Shown: positions 39,736-52,054, numbered from the stretch's first letter. The stretch is 64,000 bases of DNA from Sapria himalayana (GCA_029783825.1 JAREIK010010338.1:1-64000), one strand, 5' to 3'. Numbers and translations are program-made. The notes: generated by a model from the sequence alone, not told the origin.

Positions 39736-41020
39736 ATCAAGTTCAACGTGTAAAATAACTTGGATACTCAATGAATGTTTTCATGCGGATATCAAGTTAA
39801 TAACAAAGCACAAACTAGATGATAAGCAATATTAAATAGAAATGCATAATAGTCTATAGAAGTTCATAAATCAGCCATGAAAGAAACATAATAGCGAACC
39901 TAATATGATTACAAATTTAAATTTTATGAACATTTTTTCAGCATTAATTAGTTTAATAAGGAAAAAGAAAGTAGTATGTGATGACTATCATTCAAATCAT
40001 ACATGATTTGTGAGGCTAGTTTGCATTGATCCATAGATCCAATACCTCATTTTAAGTGACAGCAAACTCATGAGAATTGTATGATTTCATTACCAACTAA
40101 TGTAACTTTCCATGAGTGTACCCAATGAATTGAGGGTGTAAATTGTTAAACAAATTAGAGCTTATATTACTCTCATTATTATAGGAACATTGGGATATGA
40201 TTACAAATTTCAAATTTTATGAATATTTTATCAGCAATCATTAGTTTTATATGGAAAAATAAAGTAATACATGATAGCTTTCATCCAAATCATGCTAGAT
40301 TTCTGATGTTGTTTTGCATTGATCCATAGCTTCAAGTAATTATAAGTAGTAATACATAAATGTATACTAAGTTATAAACAAATATAGATTTACATATATG
40401 TCTACATAGTTACAAATATAGTTATATTTAATTATATAGAGTGTTATATAGTTATACACATATAGTTAAACATAATGGTGTATGTTGTTATACATGTAAT
40501 AATAAATATAGTTACATGTGGTTATACATATAGTTACATATGTGGTTGTACTTATATTTATACATGTAGGTATATACATCTTTTCATATAATTTTATATA
40601 TTTATACATATAGTTATGTATAGGTTTAGATATAGTAAAATACATTTTTATATACTAATATAAACAAATGTGTATTTAATATAAGTTATAAATTATATAT
40701 TTAAATATAGTTATGTATAAAGCTTTTATAGTTATACATATAATAAGGTCTAATTATTTAAAGTTTAGTTATATGTGGTTATACATATAGTTACATATAT
40801 AATTATATTTATATTTATACATGTAGGTATATATATTTTTTCTTATAATTTTATATATGTATACATATAGTTATCTATAGTTATATATATGCTAAAATAG
40901 AATTTTATATATTAATATATAAAAATGTATATTAAATATATGTTGTTAATTATATTTTTAAATATATTTATGTATAATATTTTATAGTTATACATATAGT
41001 CAAGGATAATTATTTATAGT
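39736..41020. other. CACTA-2 interior, no gene; TATAGTTA repeat in second half
   Basis: 39,736-40,330 is AT-rich, with a pair of related segments: the GAACATTTTTTCAGCATTAATTAG phrase near 39,928 and a GAATATTTTATCAGCAATCATTAG phrase near 40,222. This suggests a duplication of about 290 bp. 40,330-41,020 is the TATAGTTATA repeat. Confidence 0.55.
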
Positions 41021-41037
41021 TATATGTTCTTATACCT
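41021..41037. repeat. Target-site duplication of the ARF1 retrocopy, left copy
   Basis: TATATGTTCTTATACCT here and TATATGTTCTTAAACCT at 41,939-41,955 differ at one of 17 positions. They directly flank the ARF1 copy. This is the length expected for LINE-mediated insertion. Confidence 0.88.
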
Positions 41038-41938
41038 TTGGGATCCAATGGCAAAAAGACATAGCAGAAAACAAACAAGCTCAGCTTATAATAGATCAGA
41101 GCAAATAAATGTGGTATTGCATTTTAGGCGTGCAATATATAAATATAAATATAATTTGAATCTCCCTAGAAATAGATGATGTCATCCACATAACAGAACA
41201 AAATTCAGGCAAAGTAGGCAAAGATTAGATCCATGTCCGGATATATCAACAAAGTTTGTCTCATCCTACTAAAATTGTTTATGACTTATTGTCAATGTAA
41301 TTGGAAAGCCAATCAAGACCCTCATAGAGGCCCTCGCCAGAGGTAGCATAGGTGCTCTAAATGTACCAATGTCATTGGTGAAGAGAGTGAATTTCTAGCT
41401 TGTCAGTAATTTTAGCTGCATTCATCGCATTGGGAAGATCTTGCTTATTGGCAAACACTAGCAAAACTGCATCTCGAAGCTTTTCCTCGTTTAGCATCCT
41501 ATGCAACTCATCTCTGGCTTCAAAAACACAATCTTTGTGATTACTATCCACCACAAATATGAGACCTTAGGTATTTTAGAAGTAATCCCTCCAGAAAGGG
41601 CGAATATTGTCTTGTCCCCCAACATCCCACATAGTGAAATTGATGTTTTTGTTTTCAATAGTCTCTACATTGAAGACTATAGTAGGAATTGTGGTGATAA
41701 TTTCACCAAGCTTCAACTTATACAGAATGGTTGTATTACCGACAGCATCAAGACCTTGCATCAAAATCCTCATCTCCTTGTTGGCAAACAGCCTGCTGAA
41801 CAGCTTTGTGAACGTCAACCCCATTTCTTCCACTAAATCCCAATTCATTTGTCATATGACAGTAAAGAGATCTGATGAGAGAAAGAAATAGAATCAATAG
41901 ACCTCAAGAGATGGTTACCAGAGAGGGAGGTCAATCTC
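41038..41938 (-). pseudogene. ARF1 (ADP-ribosylation factor GTPase) processed pseudogene
   Basis: ARF1 is a small GTPase that recruits vesicle coats at the Golgi. The reading from ATG at 41,824 to TAA at 41,279 is 181 codons, the full ARF1 length, with no intron, although plant ARF1 genes are interrupted. Family landmarks remain: [14 protein letters not shown] (Gly2, the myristoylation site), [22 protein letters not shown] and ATSGEGLYEGLDWLSN. The P-loop GLDAxGKT reads GLDAVGNT, losing the essential Lys. Four in-frame stops follow RDYF, NT, LHQ and HWYI. Each lies where the family has Gln or Arg and fits a single C-to-T change (CAA, CAG or CGA). About 114 bp of leader and 241 bp of trailer are kept. 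No long poly(A) remains. Confidence 0.95.
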
Positions 41939-41955
41939 TATATGTTCTTAAACCT
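41939..41955. repeat. Target-site duplication of the ARF1 retrocopy, right copy
   Basis: TATATGTTCTTAAACCT, one mismatch to the left copy at 41,021-41,037. The sequence on either side is TATAGTTATA repeat, so the copy landed inside that repeat. Confidence 0.88.
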
Positions 41956-42480
41956 ATAGTATATATAATAAAAAATAAAGTTATATATACTTAAACATAA
42001 AATTATATATAGATATATTCATACAAGTAGTTATAGTAGTTATACTTAAATATATACAATGTTATAAATAAATATATAGATTTAATTATATGAATACATA
42101 TATGTATACATAGATACAAATATAATTATATTTAATTATATAGAGTATTACATAGTTATACAATATTTATATATAGTTATACACATATAGTTATAAATAT
42201 GTATTTAGTTAAAGATATAGTTATATATAACATTTTTATAGTTATACATATAGTAAAATACAATTATATATTATTATACATATGATATATTTTGTTAAAT
42301 ATATAGTTATATAGAATTACACATATAGTTATAAAATATTATATTGTTAAAAAAATTGTTATATATAGTTATTAATATAGTTATAAAAAAATTTTACATA
42401 GTTACTAATATAGTTAAATATAATTACGAAGAGTTTTATATAAATTATACAAATATTTATAAATAGTTATCATATACTAT
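41956..42480. repeat. TATAGTTATA-type repeat, continuation
   Basis: Continues the AT-rich ATATAGTTATA phrase family that the ARF1 retrocopy interrupted. No gene. Confidence 0.65.
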
Positions 42481-45400
42481 TATAACAACACACTCTCAAA
42501 TGCCCAATTTAATTACACCACTATAGAGAAAGAACTTGTATCAACAATCTTTTCTTCTGGCAAGTTAATATCATAATTAGTGGGAACCAAAGTCATGCAA
42601 TATGCTAAATATTCTATAATCAAATATCTCATAGAAAAGAAAGATGTCATGCCTAGAAAAAGAAGATAAAATTTTGAAAATAGCTTTTTAAGGCTAGAAA
42701 AAGAAGATAAAAGAGTTGTCGAAGAAGATATTAGATAGTTTTTTTTTTGAACAAATTAATGTACCGGATGTAAATGTAACTTCATGGTATGTAGTATTGA
42801 ATGAACACTATCATTGCAAGTAGTACTATGATCAAATTTTGAGGCAAAGTGATATAGATGGGAGATTAGTAGTATTTTACCATAATATCACTTTTTGCTC
42901 CTGCTCTCACGAATTTGTATAACATGTTAATATTTATGTGCTCAAGTATTTTTCTTCTCAAAATTAATGTTGATATTTACATATATATATATATATATAT
43001 GCATAAATATATATGTGCATATACACTACCTCACACACACACACATTTATACATCCATATACATTAATATACATTATATATCAGCATACGCATTTTTCTA
43101 CTTTTTATATATTCGCACATGTATCTACATTTTCAAAGTAGTGTGTATATACTTGTATGCATGCATATACTACTGTACACCCACACAAACACACACATAT
43201 ACCTATATACATAATGTATTTTTAAAGTTACACATGAAACTATTATATATATATCTGTGTGTGTGTGTGTGTGGGTGTGTAAATGTATTTAAAATTTTTT
43301 GATTTTGAAAATTTAATTAAAATTAAATATTATATATTATGCACAATTTATAAAATATTGTAAATTTTTTATATTTAAAAAAAATATGTGTGTGTGTGTG
43401 TGTGTGTGTGTGTATGCATGCGTGCGTGCGTGTGTGTATGCGTGTGTGCGTGTGTGTATGTGTGCATGTATGTGTGTATGCATGTCTGTGTGTGAAGAAT
43501 ATTCAGGTGTAAAATTAAATTATGAATTAAATATATGAGCTTCTATTTTATTTAAATAGTTGTTTTTTTAATATTTATATTAAAATAACTATCATTATAC
43601 TCATATAAATGAAGTTGGCATATTTATAAATTATTTTGTTTTTACAATTATGAAAAAATGAAAATATAGTTCATAAATAGATAATATTGGTTTTGTTTTT
43701 CTATATGATTTTTTATTAAAATATTAATGTCTATGATAAATTTATACCTATTGTTATTACTAAATTTTTAGAAACTTTAATATTCAAACAAATATAATGC
43801 AATGCATATAAATACATGCCTTTAATGTTTTTTAAAAATCAATTATTTCTTTAATTATGTTCAAACAAAACAGATTACCATATAAATATATGAGTAAATT
43901 TTTCTACAAGTAATTATTTTATTTTATTTTATTCAAAATATATAAATGACCATATAAATTTATGAATTTGTTTTTTTAAAAAATTATTTTAAAATTTTTT
44001 CTTTCAAATTGAATACATGACAATGATTTTTTTTTGTAATTAATAGATACATTTCAAACATTATTTATTTATAATAATATAACATATTGCATATTATGAG
44101 GTGCAAATTTTATTTTGTAAATAAATTTTATTTTTAAAGTTTTATCTTTGTAAATTGAAACTACATCACATAAATATATTTGAAATTTTTATAATATTTA
44201 TTACATAAACATATTGTTATTTGTTTTGAAATTTACAACATGAATTTTAACAAATGAACATTTTATTTGAAATCAATTTTAGTTAAATGATATTAAGTGA
44301 AACAAAAATACAAACCCTAAACACATTAAATAATAATGATTTATACAAACATATAAAAATACAATAAAAATACATTTAAGGTTGAAAAAATTAAATTTAA
44401 GTTCCTAAAATATATGGGAAAATAATAAAGATTTATACAATATCCAAATAAAGCATGTATGAATAAGATGAATGATATCAATGGATATTAAATTTCTAAA
44501 GCATGTAGTTATACATGTTGTAGATGTAGTTATATATAGTTTTTCATGTAATTATATATATTTAGACATAAGGCTATGTATAGCTATAGATGTAGATAAA
44601 TACATTTATATATAGTAATATGTTGATATACATATTTTTAAATGCATTTATATATAGTTATATATCTATATATATATGTATATTAAATATATGTTGTTAT
44701 TTTTATATATAGTTATGTTTATGTTTACTGTTTTTATAGTTATAGATATAGTAAAATACACTTATATATTTATGTGTTATTACTCTTGGGATCATCATAT
44801 TTACATAATTTATTATTTAAAAATTAAATATTTGGTATATACACACTGCTCACCACAAACACCAACACCATGTTGTGATTAACATCGAAAATCACAAGAT
44901 TGTCGAGTGGACAAAAACATGGAAATCAAGTCAGCATACCAACTGTGCACCATCAACTTCCATACAATGAGAACGCATTATATCACACATGCATGAAGTA
45001 TGTATATGAATCAATCTATATAAGCAATCCAAGCATACCATGGTGATTAATGAAGAAAAATTTTGAAATAAAAAATAACAGAATCAAAACACACACTCGT
45101 GCATTAAGATAATCGATGAAGAATTAGGGTAGAAAATGTACCTCAAATCAATAAGAAATTCTCACTTACTCTTTGATTAGGTTTTGATGAATCGGTGTCG
45201 AGAGATAGAGGTGGACTATGGAGAACTTAGGCACTTGTTAGAGTTGTCTCTCGAGTCTCGACAAAAAGTGACTAAATTACCAAAATATTTAAATTTTTCA
45301 TTATATAAACATTAAATAAACAATAAATATATAAAATACATAAAGACTCATTTTTTTTTATTTATTATCAATATATTTTCAAAAATTCATGTGTGTGTAG

Positions 45401-46490
45401 CAAGGTAAACATGAGAAACAAACACCTTACAATTTTTTATTATAAAATTAATTAAACAATAAATATATAAACAATTTCAAAAAATATATGTTTAGCCTTA
45501 TAACAAAAAAATCAAATAGCAACAAAATTTACAAACTTCATATAAAAAGACATACATGAAAAGATGATTTGTCTTTTAGACACTCTCTTAAGAGTTATAA
45601 AATACTCATTATGTTAAAAAATATATAAATATATATATTTATGGTTATAAATTTTTAAGAATTGATATTAATTTTTATAAACATAATATACAATAATTTT
45701 AAAGGCCTAAAATTTCATATTATTTGATATCATTTATAATTTTTAAAATTCTAAAAATTACTTAAAGAGAGAAGATAATTAAAAGAAAGTTATATTTATT
45801 ATTTTAATAAAGACTGAATATTAATGCTAATAGTAAAAATATTACTCAATTGTTTAATTCTTATAAATTTTAGTAGGGGCAAACATCTATGTATTTATTT
45901 TAAATAATAATTTATTTTCTTTTTAATTTAATGAAAAAATTTAAATTTTTATTATATTTCAAGATTTTTAAATTTTGTATTAATTATTTTTTAAAAATTT
46001 TTCGATAATCATAATATTTTTTTATACTTATAATAATATTACTATTTACTAGTTTATTCACCAATTCAGATATTTTTGAAAATATTTTCTATTTAATCAT
46101 ACAATGAATTATTTTACCTATATATTAGTAGAAATTTTAATGTATATTCATTTAATTTTTAAAATATCTTTAAAAATTATTATAATTATAGAATTAATTA
46201 TTTAATATTACTTTAATACAAATTTTTAAGCTTCTTAATTAAAAATTTTAGAAATGTTTTTTGATTAATTTTTTTTTAAAATTTATAATCATAAAAATAG
46301 TTATTTTAGTCCTTATTAATATACTTTTTTTTTGTATTTTTATATTTTTTAAATTATTTAATTATAATGTCATTTTATAATTTTACGAGAAGAATGTGTC
46401 TTTCAAGGATCGCTCATCTATAGACCATATCATACATTTAATGAACAAAATTAAATAAAATATTAAAATAAATAATAAATTAAAAAAAAA
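42481..46490. other. AT-rich 3' part of CACTA-2, microsatellites, no gene
   Basis: Includes (TA)n at 42,980-43,000, (CA)n near 43,031-43,045 and 43,180-43,200, and (TG)n at 43,255-43,275. A complex TG/TGCG/TATG tract lies at 43,386-43,495. A TATAGTTA patch lies at 44,505-44,770. From 46,000 to 46,440 the sequence resembles the 3' regions of the other CACTA elements, including GATCGCTCATCTATAGACC at 46,408. No coding signal was seen. Confidence 0.6.
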
Positions 46491-46988
46491 TAATTAAAGA
46501 TTGATTAAGGAAATTCCATCACTAAATCCATCACTAAATCCATCATTATATTCCAGATGTAATTAGCTATAGAAGTCCTGTCACTAAATCCATCACTATA
46601 TTCTAATTTTTAATAGCTAGAGAAGTTTCATCGCTAGATCCATTGCTATTTTCAAGATTAAATTAGCTACGGAAATTCGTCACTAAATTAGTCACAATAT
46701 TTCGGATGAAATTAGCTAGGGAAATTATGTTGCTAATTCTGTCACTATATTCTTGATTTAATTAGCTAGGAAATTCCATTGCTAAATCAATTGCTAAATT
46801 CGTCGCTAAATTTCATGCTTTTCTTTGCGCTGAATTTAAATCGCTATTCCATCGCTAATCCATTGTAAAATTTCATTTCAATGTAAAATTAGAAATCCCT
46901 TGCAATTCCCTAGCTAATCCCTCGAAATTTAGCTAGGGATTGATCCATGGCTAAATTTTCCTAACTAAATGAACATTTTCTTGTAGTC
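46491..46988 (+). repeat. CACTA-2 3' subterminal repeats and terminus
   Basis: Multiple copies of ATTAGCTAGGGAAAT, ATCACTAAATCC and ATCGCTA variants, then GGGATTGATCCATGGCTAAAT and TTTTCTTGTAGTC. It resembles the end of CACTA-3 but lacks the regular 50-bp array. TATC array begins within a few bases of the end. Confidence 0.85.
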
Positions 46989-47548
46989 ATATTTTTGTTA
47001 GTCTATCTATTTGATTGTATTTCTCTCAATCTATTTGTATGTCTATGTTTCTGTCTATTTGTCTGTCTATCTCTGTATCTATCTATCTATACTTGTATCT
47101 ATATATCTATCTATCTACCTATTTGTTTATTTTTAGTCTATCAGTCTTAAGTCCACCTAATTATTTATCTAAATCTCTATCTATCTATCTATCTATCTAT
47201 ATATCAACCTATATATCTATCTATCTGTCAATCTATCTATTAGTCTATCAGTCAATTTGGCTATCTATCAATATTTCTATATATCTATCTATCTATCATT
47301 TTATATGTCTATTTATATTTTATTATGCCTATCTATCTATTTATCTATCTATCTATTTATCTATCTAGTAGTCTAATTGACTATCTATTTATAAGTCAAT
47401 ATGTATCTCTATCTATATGTCTATTTGTCTTTCTATCTATAGATCTATATGTCTATCAATCTATCTATCTATTTATCAATCTATTTATCTATATGTATAA
47501 CTATTTATTTATCTATATGTATATCTATCTATCTTTCTATCAATTTGT
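46989..47548 (+). repeat. Degenerate (TATC)n array, block C
   Basis: About 560 bp of TATC variants on the plus strand, starting right at the CACTA-2 3' end and stopping at 47,548 before a short A-rich stretch. Same sense as block B. Any long open frame here is a repeat artefact. Confidence 0.95.
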
Positions 47549-48399
47549 AAAATCTAGAAAAAAAAAAATAAATAAATAATATGTTTTTTCTAGAAAATCG
47601 GCAAAATGATAACTTTATAATAAGGAAAAATAACCTAACAATTTTAGAACCCTAATAATAAAATAGAGTTCGCCATTGAATCTATCTTGGGAAATATAGA
47701 TATGGTGAAAATTTTCATCAAATTCTAAAGAAGGTAAAATTTAGTTATTTTTTTATTTTTATTTTATTATAATAATAATAAAGAGAAAGAAAAAAATAGA
47801 CCATGCCACTGCACGAGTGATATGGCTACCCTCATGCACAACCCTTGTGTCAAGAAAAAAAAGCAAAAAAATAAGATTTTTTTATTATTTTAATAAAATA
47901 GTAATAATTATAAAAAAATAGATGGGAATTAATAATATGAGGAGACGGGAAAAAAAGAAAGTCGGTATGAAATGCAGCACAGAGAAAAAAAATGATTCAT
48001 TAATTTTCTTCTTAAATATATGATTATTCCTGAGTCGGGACAGAATAGTCCAAGAATATAGTTGCTCTATGCGACGAAGCTTCAAATTGATATCAAATTT
48101 CTAAAGTTTATAAGAAATATTCCAAAAAGTAGTGGATTTCTCCTATTAGAATTTCTTTCTATTAAAGGGCCATAAATGATTATCATTTATTATAAATTCA
48201 AACTATTTATAAATTTAATTATGAATGGTTAATGGGTGAAAATTTTTGTATTTTATTTAGTAAAATATATTGCAGTGTGAATTGTATTTGGATAGTTATA
48301 AATATGCTTGGAACATGGTTTAATCATAAATGATATATTTGCATTTCATATGCACGAGAACATCCCAAATAAATGGGTGGATGCATGGTATACATATAT
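47549..48399. other. Spacer between block C and the gypsy LTR, no gene
   Basis: AT-rich, with A-tracts at 47,557-47,580 and a patch at 47,940-48,070 with a 66-codon minus-strand open frame of no recognisable family. It may contain the start of the gypsy 5' LTR, whose left edge I could not fix. Confidence 0.45.
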
Positions 48400-49058
48400 A
48401 AAGATATAATAGATATTAATTATGCAAACTAAAATTGGGACAATGTCCAAACTAAGTTACGTGGTAATTTTTAGAAAATGTCTAATATTATTATGCGAAC
48501 TCGAAGTGGGACAACGTCTAGACTTAGTTATATGATATTCTTTGGAGAATGTCTAATACACTTAGCTTCAGCTTGTGTGAGGGGGTCGGTACAACTCATG
48601 ATATCGGCATATAAACATTTCATCCATTATTGCATTAAATATTATACTTGACTGAGTATTGATATATACAAATTATATTTTTACATGTACTTAGATGGGG
48701 AGTAGCCTTGTAGGGGTTTACCTCTATTGAGATTTGCTCACTCCATTGTGGGACCCCTTTCAGGTACAGTCTAAGATAGATGACATTTGAAAATATGTAA
48801 AAATTTATTATATTATATGCCCAAGATAGATGACATTGTGGGACCCCTTTCAGGTATAGGTCCAAGATATGCCCTAATGCGGGATCGCATGTGTGATGGA
48901 AGCTGGTTGTGGCTTTAATTGTATATTATATGTTTTTATTCCACTGAGCAAATAAAAAGAAAATATGTAAGCTACATTTGAAAAAAAAAATTATTTTATA
49001 ACATATATTTTGTTTTGTGATGGAATGAATTAGACTCCCTGTGGATTGGGGTGTCACA
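48400..49058 (+). repeat. Probable 5' LTR of the gypsy element (left end uncertain)
   Basis: Ends GGGGTGTCACA at 49,058, just before the primer binding site, as gypsy LTRs do. Contains a 71-bp tandem duplication at 48,421-48,557 (TATGCAAACT.. and TATGCGAACT..). CATTGTGGGACCCCTTTCAG is repeated at 48,744 and 48,834. The 5' boundary cannot be set without a second LTR. Confidence 0.6.
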
Positions 49059-49061
49059 ACA

Positions 49062-49073
49062 TGGTATCATAGG
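49062..49073 (+). other. Primer binding site for initiator Met-tRNA
   Basis: TGGTATCATAGG lies 3 bp after the LTR end. Plant gypsy elements primed by initiator Met-tRNA carry TGGTATCAGAGC here. The first eight bases match. Confidence 0.75.
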
Positions 49074-49477
49074 TTAGATATATTATTACCTATAGCTCAA
49101 AATTAGTATAAATTTCATAATGTGGTAGGAAAGTTTAGATATATAAAAATCTAATACTCCAGAAAAAATTAATATGCAGGTATTACCTTGGTGTCAATTT
49201 CTAGGTATAAAATTTCATAGAAGGGATCACATCACAAAGTGGTTTTTTTATTATTTATACATTGGTGTGTGGCATGATGAGTGTTTTAGATTGTATTGAT
49301 TATATGCATTGTGGAAAATGGAAAAAAAAAGGACGGAACACTAGGGTAAAGAAAGATAACCTTAGTAGTTCAGAAAATGAAAAGATATTTTTAAAATGAA
49401 GAGTTTATTATTAGTTGGCATGTGCACTAATAATAGAACATGAATATGATTTTTAAATTATTATTTGACTTATGTAG

Positions 49478-51799
49478 ATGGAAAGTAAATAATGAGAACA
49501 CAAAGGACGTCCATGAAATGATGATCAATCACCACCCATCTTTGACCAACCGACTTTCATAGAGGCTGTGGGTGTCACAGTTGCCACAATTCCACAGACT
49601 AGTGCGGCTGGAGGAAAAGAAGGGTCAAGTAATCTATAATGGTTCAAAGCATATCATGCTCTAATATTTATGGGAGGAGGGGACCCAATGGTAGAAGATC
49701 ATTGGTTTCGACAAGTTGAAAAAATCTTGGAAGCTATGGAGATCACTTCCAATGTAACAAAGATCCGGCTAGTAACTTTCCAACTATAGGGTGATCTCAA
49801 ATTTGGTGGGATTGGATCAAGGTCTCGGAGAATATACAGTCAAAGACATGAGAAGAATTTCAAGAACTATTCATTGAGAAATATTTATCAACTTCAATTT
49901 GACATGCTAAGGCCCTTTAATTCTTTGAACTTATACAAGAAAATATTACAGTGCTTGACTACATAGCTAAATTCACCAAGTTGGCATATTTTAGAAATTA
50001 TTATGGGGACACTAATGTGGTTAAGGTTCATAAATTTGAAGATTGATAGAAATTGTCCATCCAAGGCAAGATCATAGGATTTTTTATCCAAGATATGAAT
50101 TCAATGGTTAAGATAACTTTAGACATCGAGCGAGAGGTTGAGGATGCATGAAATATTTGTGAGATGAGTGGAAGTGCTAGTGGAAAGAGAAAAGAATGTT
50201 ATCATTTTTCTAGAAAGTGGTAGATACCTTTTATTTCATGAGGATTTTAGAGACAATATTGTAGTTATCAAGGCCAAGGCCAGACTAGGAGTTCTAGCCA
50301 AATTGAATATAGAATTTGTTTTTACTACCATCAACCTGAACATTGAAAATGAGAGTGCCTATTGAAGATAGGATCCTAAAATTATGAGACATCACAGTCC
50401 TAGACATTAATGAAAAATATGTAAACATAGTTTATTCCTCATTTCTCTAGTAAGGGTCAAGAAAATTAGGTGTAATCTTGAGGTATTCTACAAATAACTC
50501 CTACTTCACAAGCATACCAAAGAGGAGAGGGCCCATAGGCTGGGACATTGAGGACCCAAGAACATGTCTATTTTAATACACCACAGATGGAGAGGATATA
50601 TCAGTATGTAATACAAGGTACTTTTTTTGGTTTTTCATTTATGAGCAAACGTTTTATTTGATTCTAGTGCATCACATTTATTTATTTCTACATCATGTTT
50701 TAAAGAATTAGGATTAAAGGTTAGAAACTTGGACAAGCCATTGCATGTGACTTCTTTGTTGGGGACTAAGGTGAAAATTAGTCAGATATATCAAGATTGT
50801 GAGTAAGAAATCTCAGAGATTTTGCTAATGATAGACCTTAGGGTCATGGACATATTAGACCTCGATATAATTTTTGACATAGACTAGTTGACAACACATA
50901 GAGTCAATTTTGATTGTGATCATAGAAAAATTATTGCCTATGCACTAGATGATGCATGTGTTATTATTCTAGTATATAACCATGATTTTGTACTTGAGAC
51001 TATATGATTATAAATAACATGGATAACCAATAGGTTGGTTTGCATGTCTAACCCTAGAAGAATAGGGGACACTGAATATGGATCTGTCTCAGATAGTTTG
51101 TGAATATGAGGTTATTTTCCAAATAAATTAACAGGATTACCCCAACACAAAAATGTAGACTTTTGTATTGAGTTACACCCTGGTACATCAACCATTTATA
51201 TGAGTCCTCATAGAATGACACTTAACGAATTACAAGAATTTAAGGTCGAGATTCAATATTTTTTGGACAAGGATTTCTTAAGACCCAGTACTTCAGCTTG
51301 GGATGCTCCATTTCTATTTGCAATGAAGGATAAGACTCTTTGACTATGCATTGACTATAGACAGAAATTGAGTTACAATAAGAAATCATTATCTAAGACC
51401 AAGGATTGATGATTTGTATGACCAAATAAAAGGGGCACGAGTCTTTTCCAAAAAAGATCATCATATCAAATATCACTAGTTTAGAGTTAGAAGGCTGACA
51501 TTCCTAAGATAGTATTTTAAAAAAAGTATAAGCATTTTGAGTTTATAGTAATGCCTTTTGGATTATCAAACATGCTAGGAGTATTTATGGATCACATGAA
51601 TAAAATATTTCAGTCATTTATATCATTTTATTATAATTTTTATAGATGACATTTTGATCTATTCTTAATCCAAATGAGAACAAGAAATCATTTACAAGTT
51701 GTTCTCCAAATTTTGAGAGAACATAAGTCGTATGCTAAATTTGGTAAATATGATTTTTGATTTATACCAGTAAAATTTTTGGGAAATATAGTATCAGCT
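49478..51799 (+). pseudogene. Gypsy gag-pol pseudogene, truncated in RT
   Basis: Gag capsid motifs run from about 49,630 (WFKAYHALIFMGGGDP, then EDHWFRQVEKILEAM) to about 50,150. The protease starts near 50,645, with FDSSASHLFIS in place of the family's D-S/T-G catalytic triplet (Gly lost), and continues through LGLKVRNLDKPLHVTS. The RT domain starts near 51,135 (LPGLPQHKNVDF, MSPHRMTLNELQEF, RPSTSAWDAPFLFAMKDKT) and keeps FIDDILIYS at about 51,642, the catalytic Asp pair. It ends at KFLGNIVSA, where the family continues through the rest of RT, RNase H and integrase. Several stops and frameshifts interrupt it. The zinc knuckle between gag and protease was not recognised. Confidence 0.9.
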
Positions 51800-51938
51800 A
51801 TATATTTATATGTTTAACTATCTATTTATTTATATATCTATCAATGTATCTATCTATCTATCTGTCTATCTATCTATCTATCTAACCATCTATCGATCTA
51901 ACTATCTATCTGTTTATATATATATATATATATATATA

Positions 51939-52022
51939 TCTATGTGTCTATCTATCTGTCTATATAACTATGTATCTTTCTATCTATCTATCTGTCTATG
52001 AATCTATCTATCTGTCTATCTT

Positions 52023-52054
<32 letters not shown>

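Larger units (their letters stand above)
20400..46988 (+). mobile_element. CACTA-2: large outer CACTA element (contains CACTA-3)
   Basis: Starts CACTACAAAAAAATCCC at 20,400 and ends TTTTCTTGTAGTC at 46,988, where the expected last base is G. Both ends carry the family's subterminal repeats, and TATC arrays flank both sides in the same sense. The flanking trinucleotides (GTA at 20,397-20,399 and ATA at 46,989-46,991) do not match, so the pairing rests on polarity, shared motifs and flanks. With the 12,721-bp nested CACTA-3 plus its 3-bp duplication removed, the element is about 13.9 kb. No transposase domain was recognised, so it is probably non-autonomous or fully decayed. Confidence 0.65.
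48400..51799 (+). mobile_element. Ty3/gypsy LTR retrotransposon, decayed and 3'-truncated
   Basis: Order of parts: LTR ending at 49,058, primer binding site at 49,062, gag, aspartic protease, reverse transcriptase. It stops abruptly inside RT at 51,799, where TATC block D starts. RNase H, integrase and the 3' LTR are not in the window. Many stops and frameshifts show it is dead. The left limit is approximate. Confidence 0.85.

Noticed and set aside
41372..41848. Two adjacent ARF-like genes on the minus strand
   Set aside because: They are one ARF1 reading split by stops at former Gln codons. The P-loop Lys is lost.
20397..46991. A matching 3-bp target duplication for CACTA-2
   Set aside because: GTA on the left and ATA on the right do not match, and the last base of the element is C rather than G. 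The pairing is kept only as probable.
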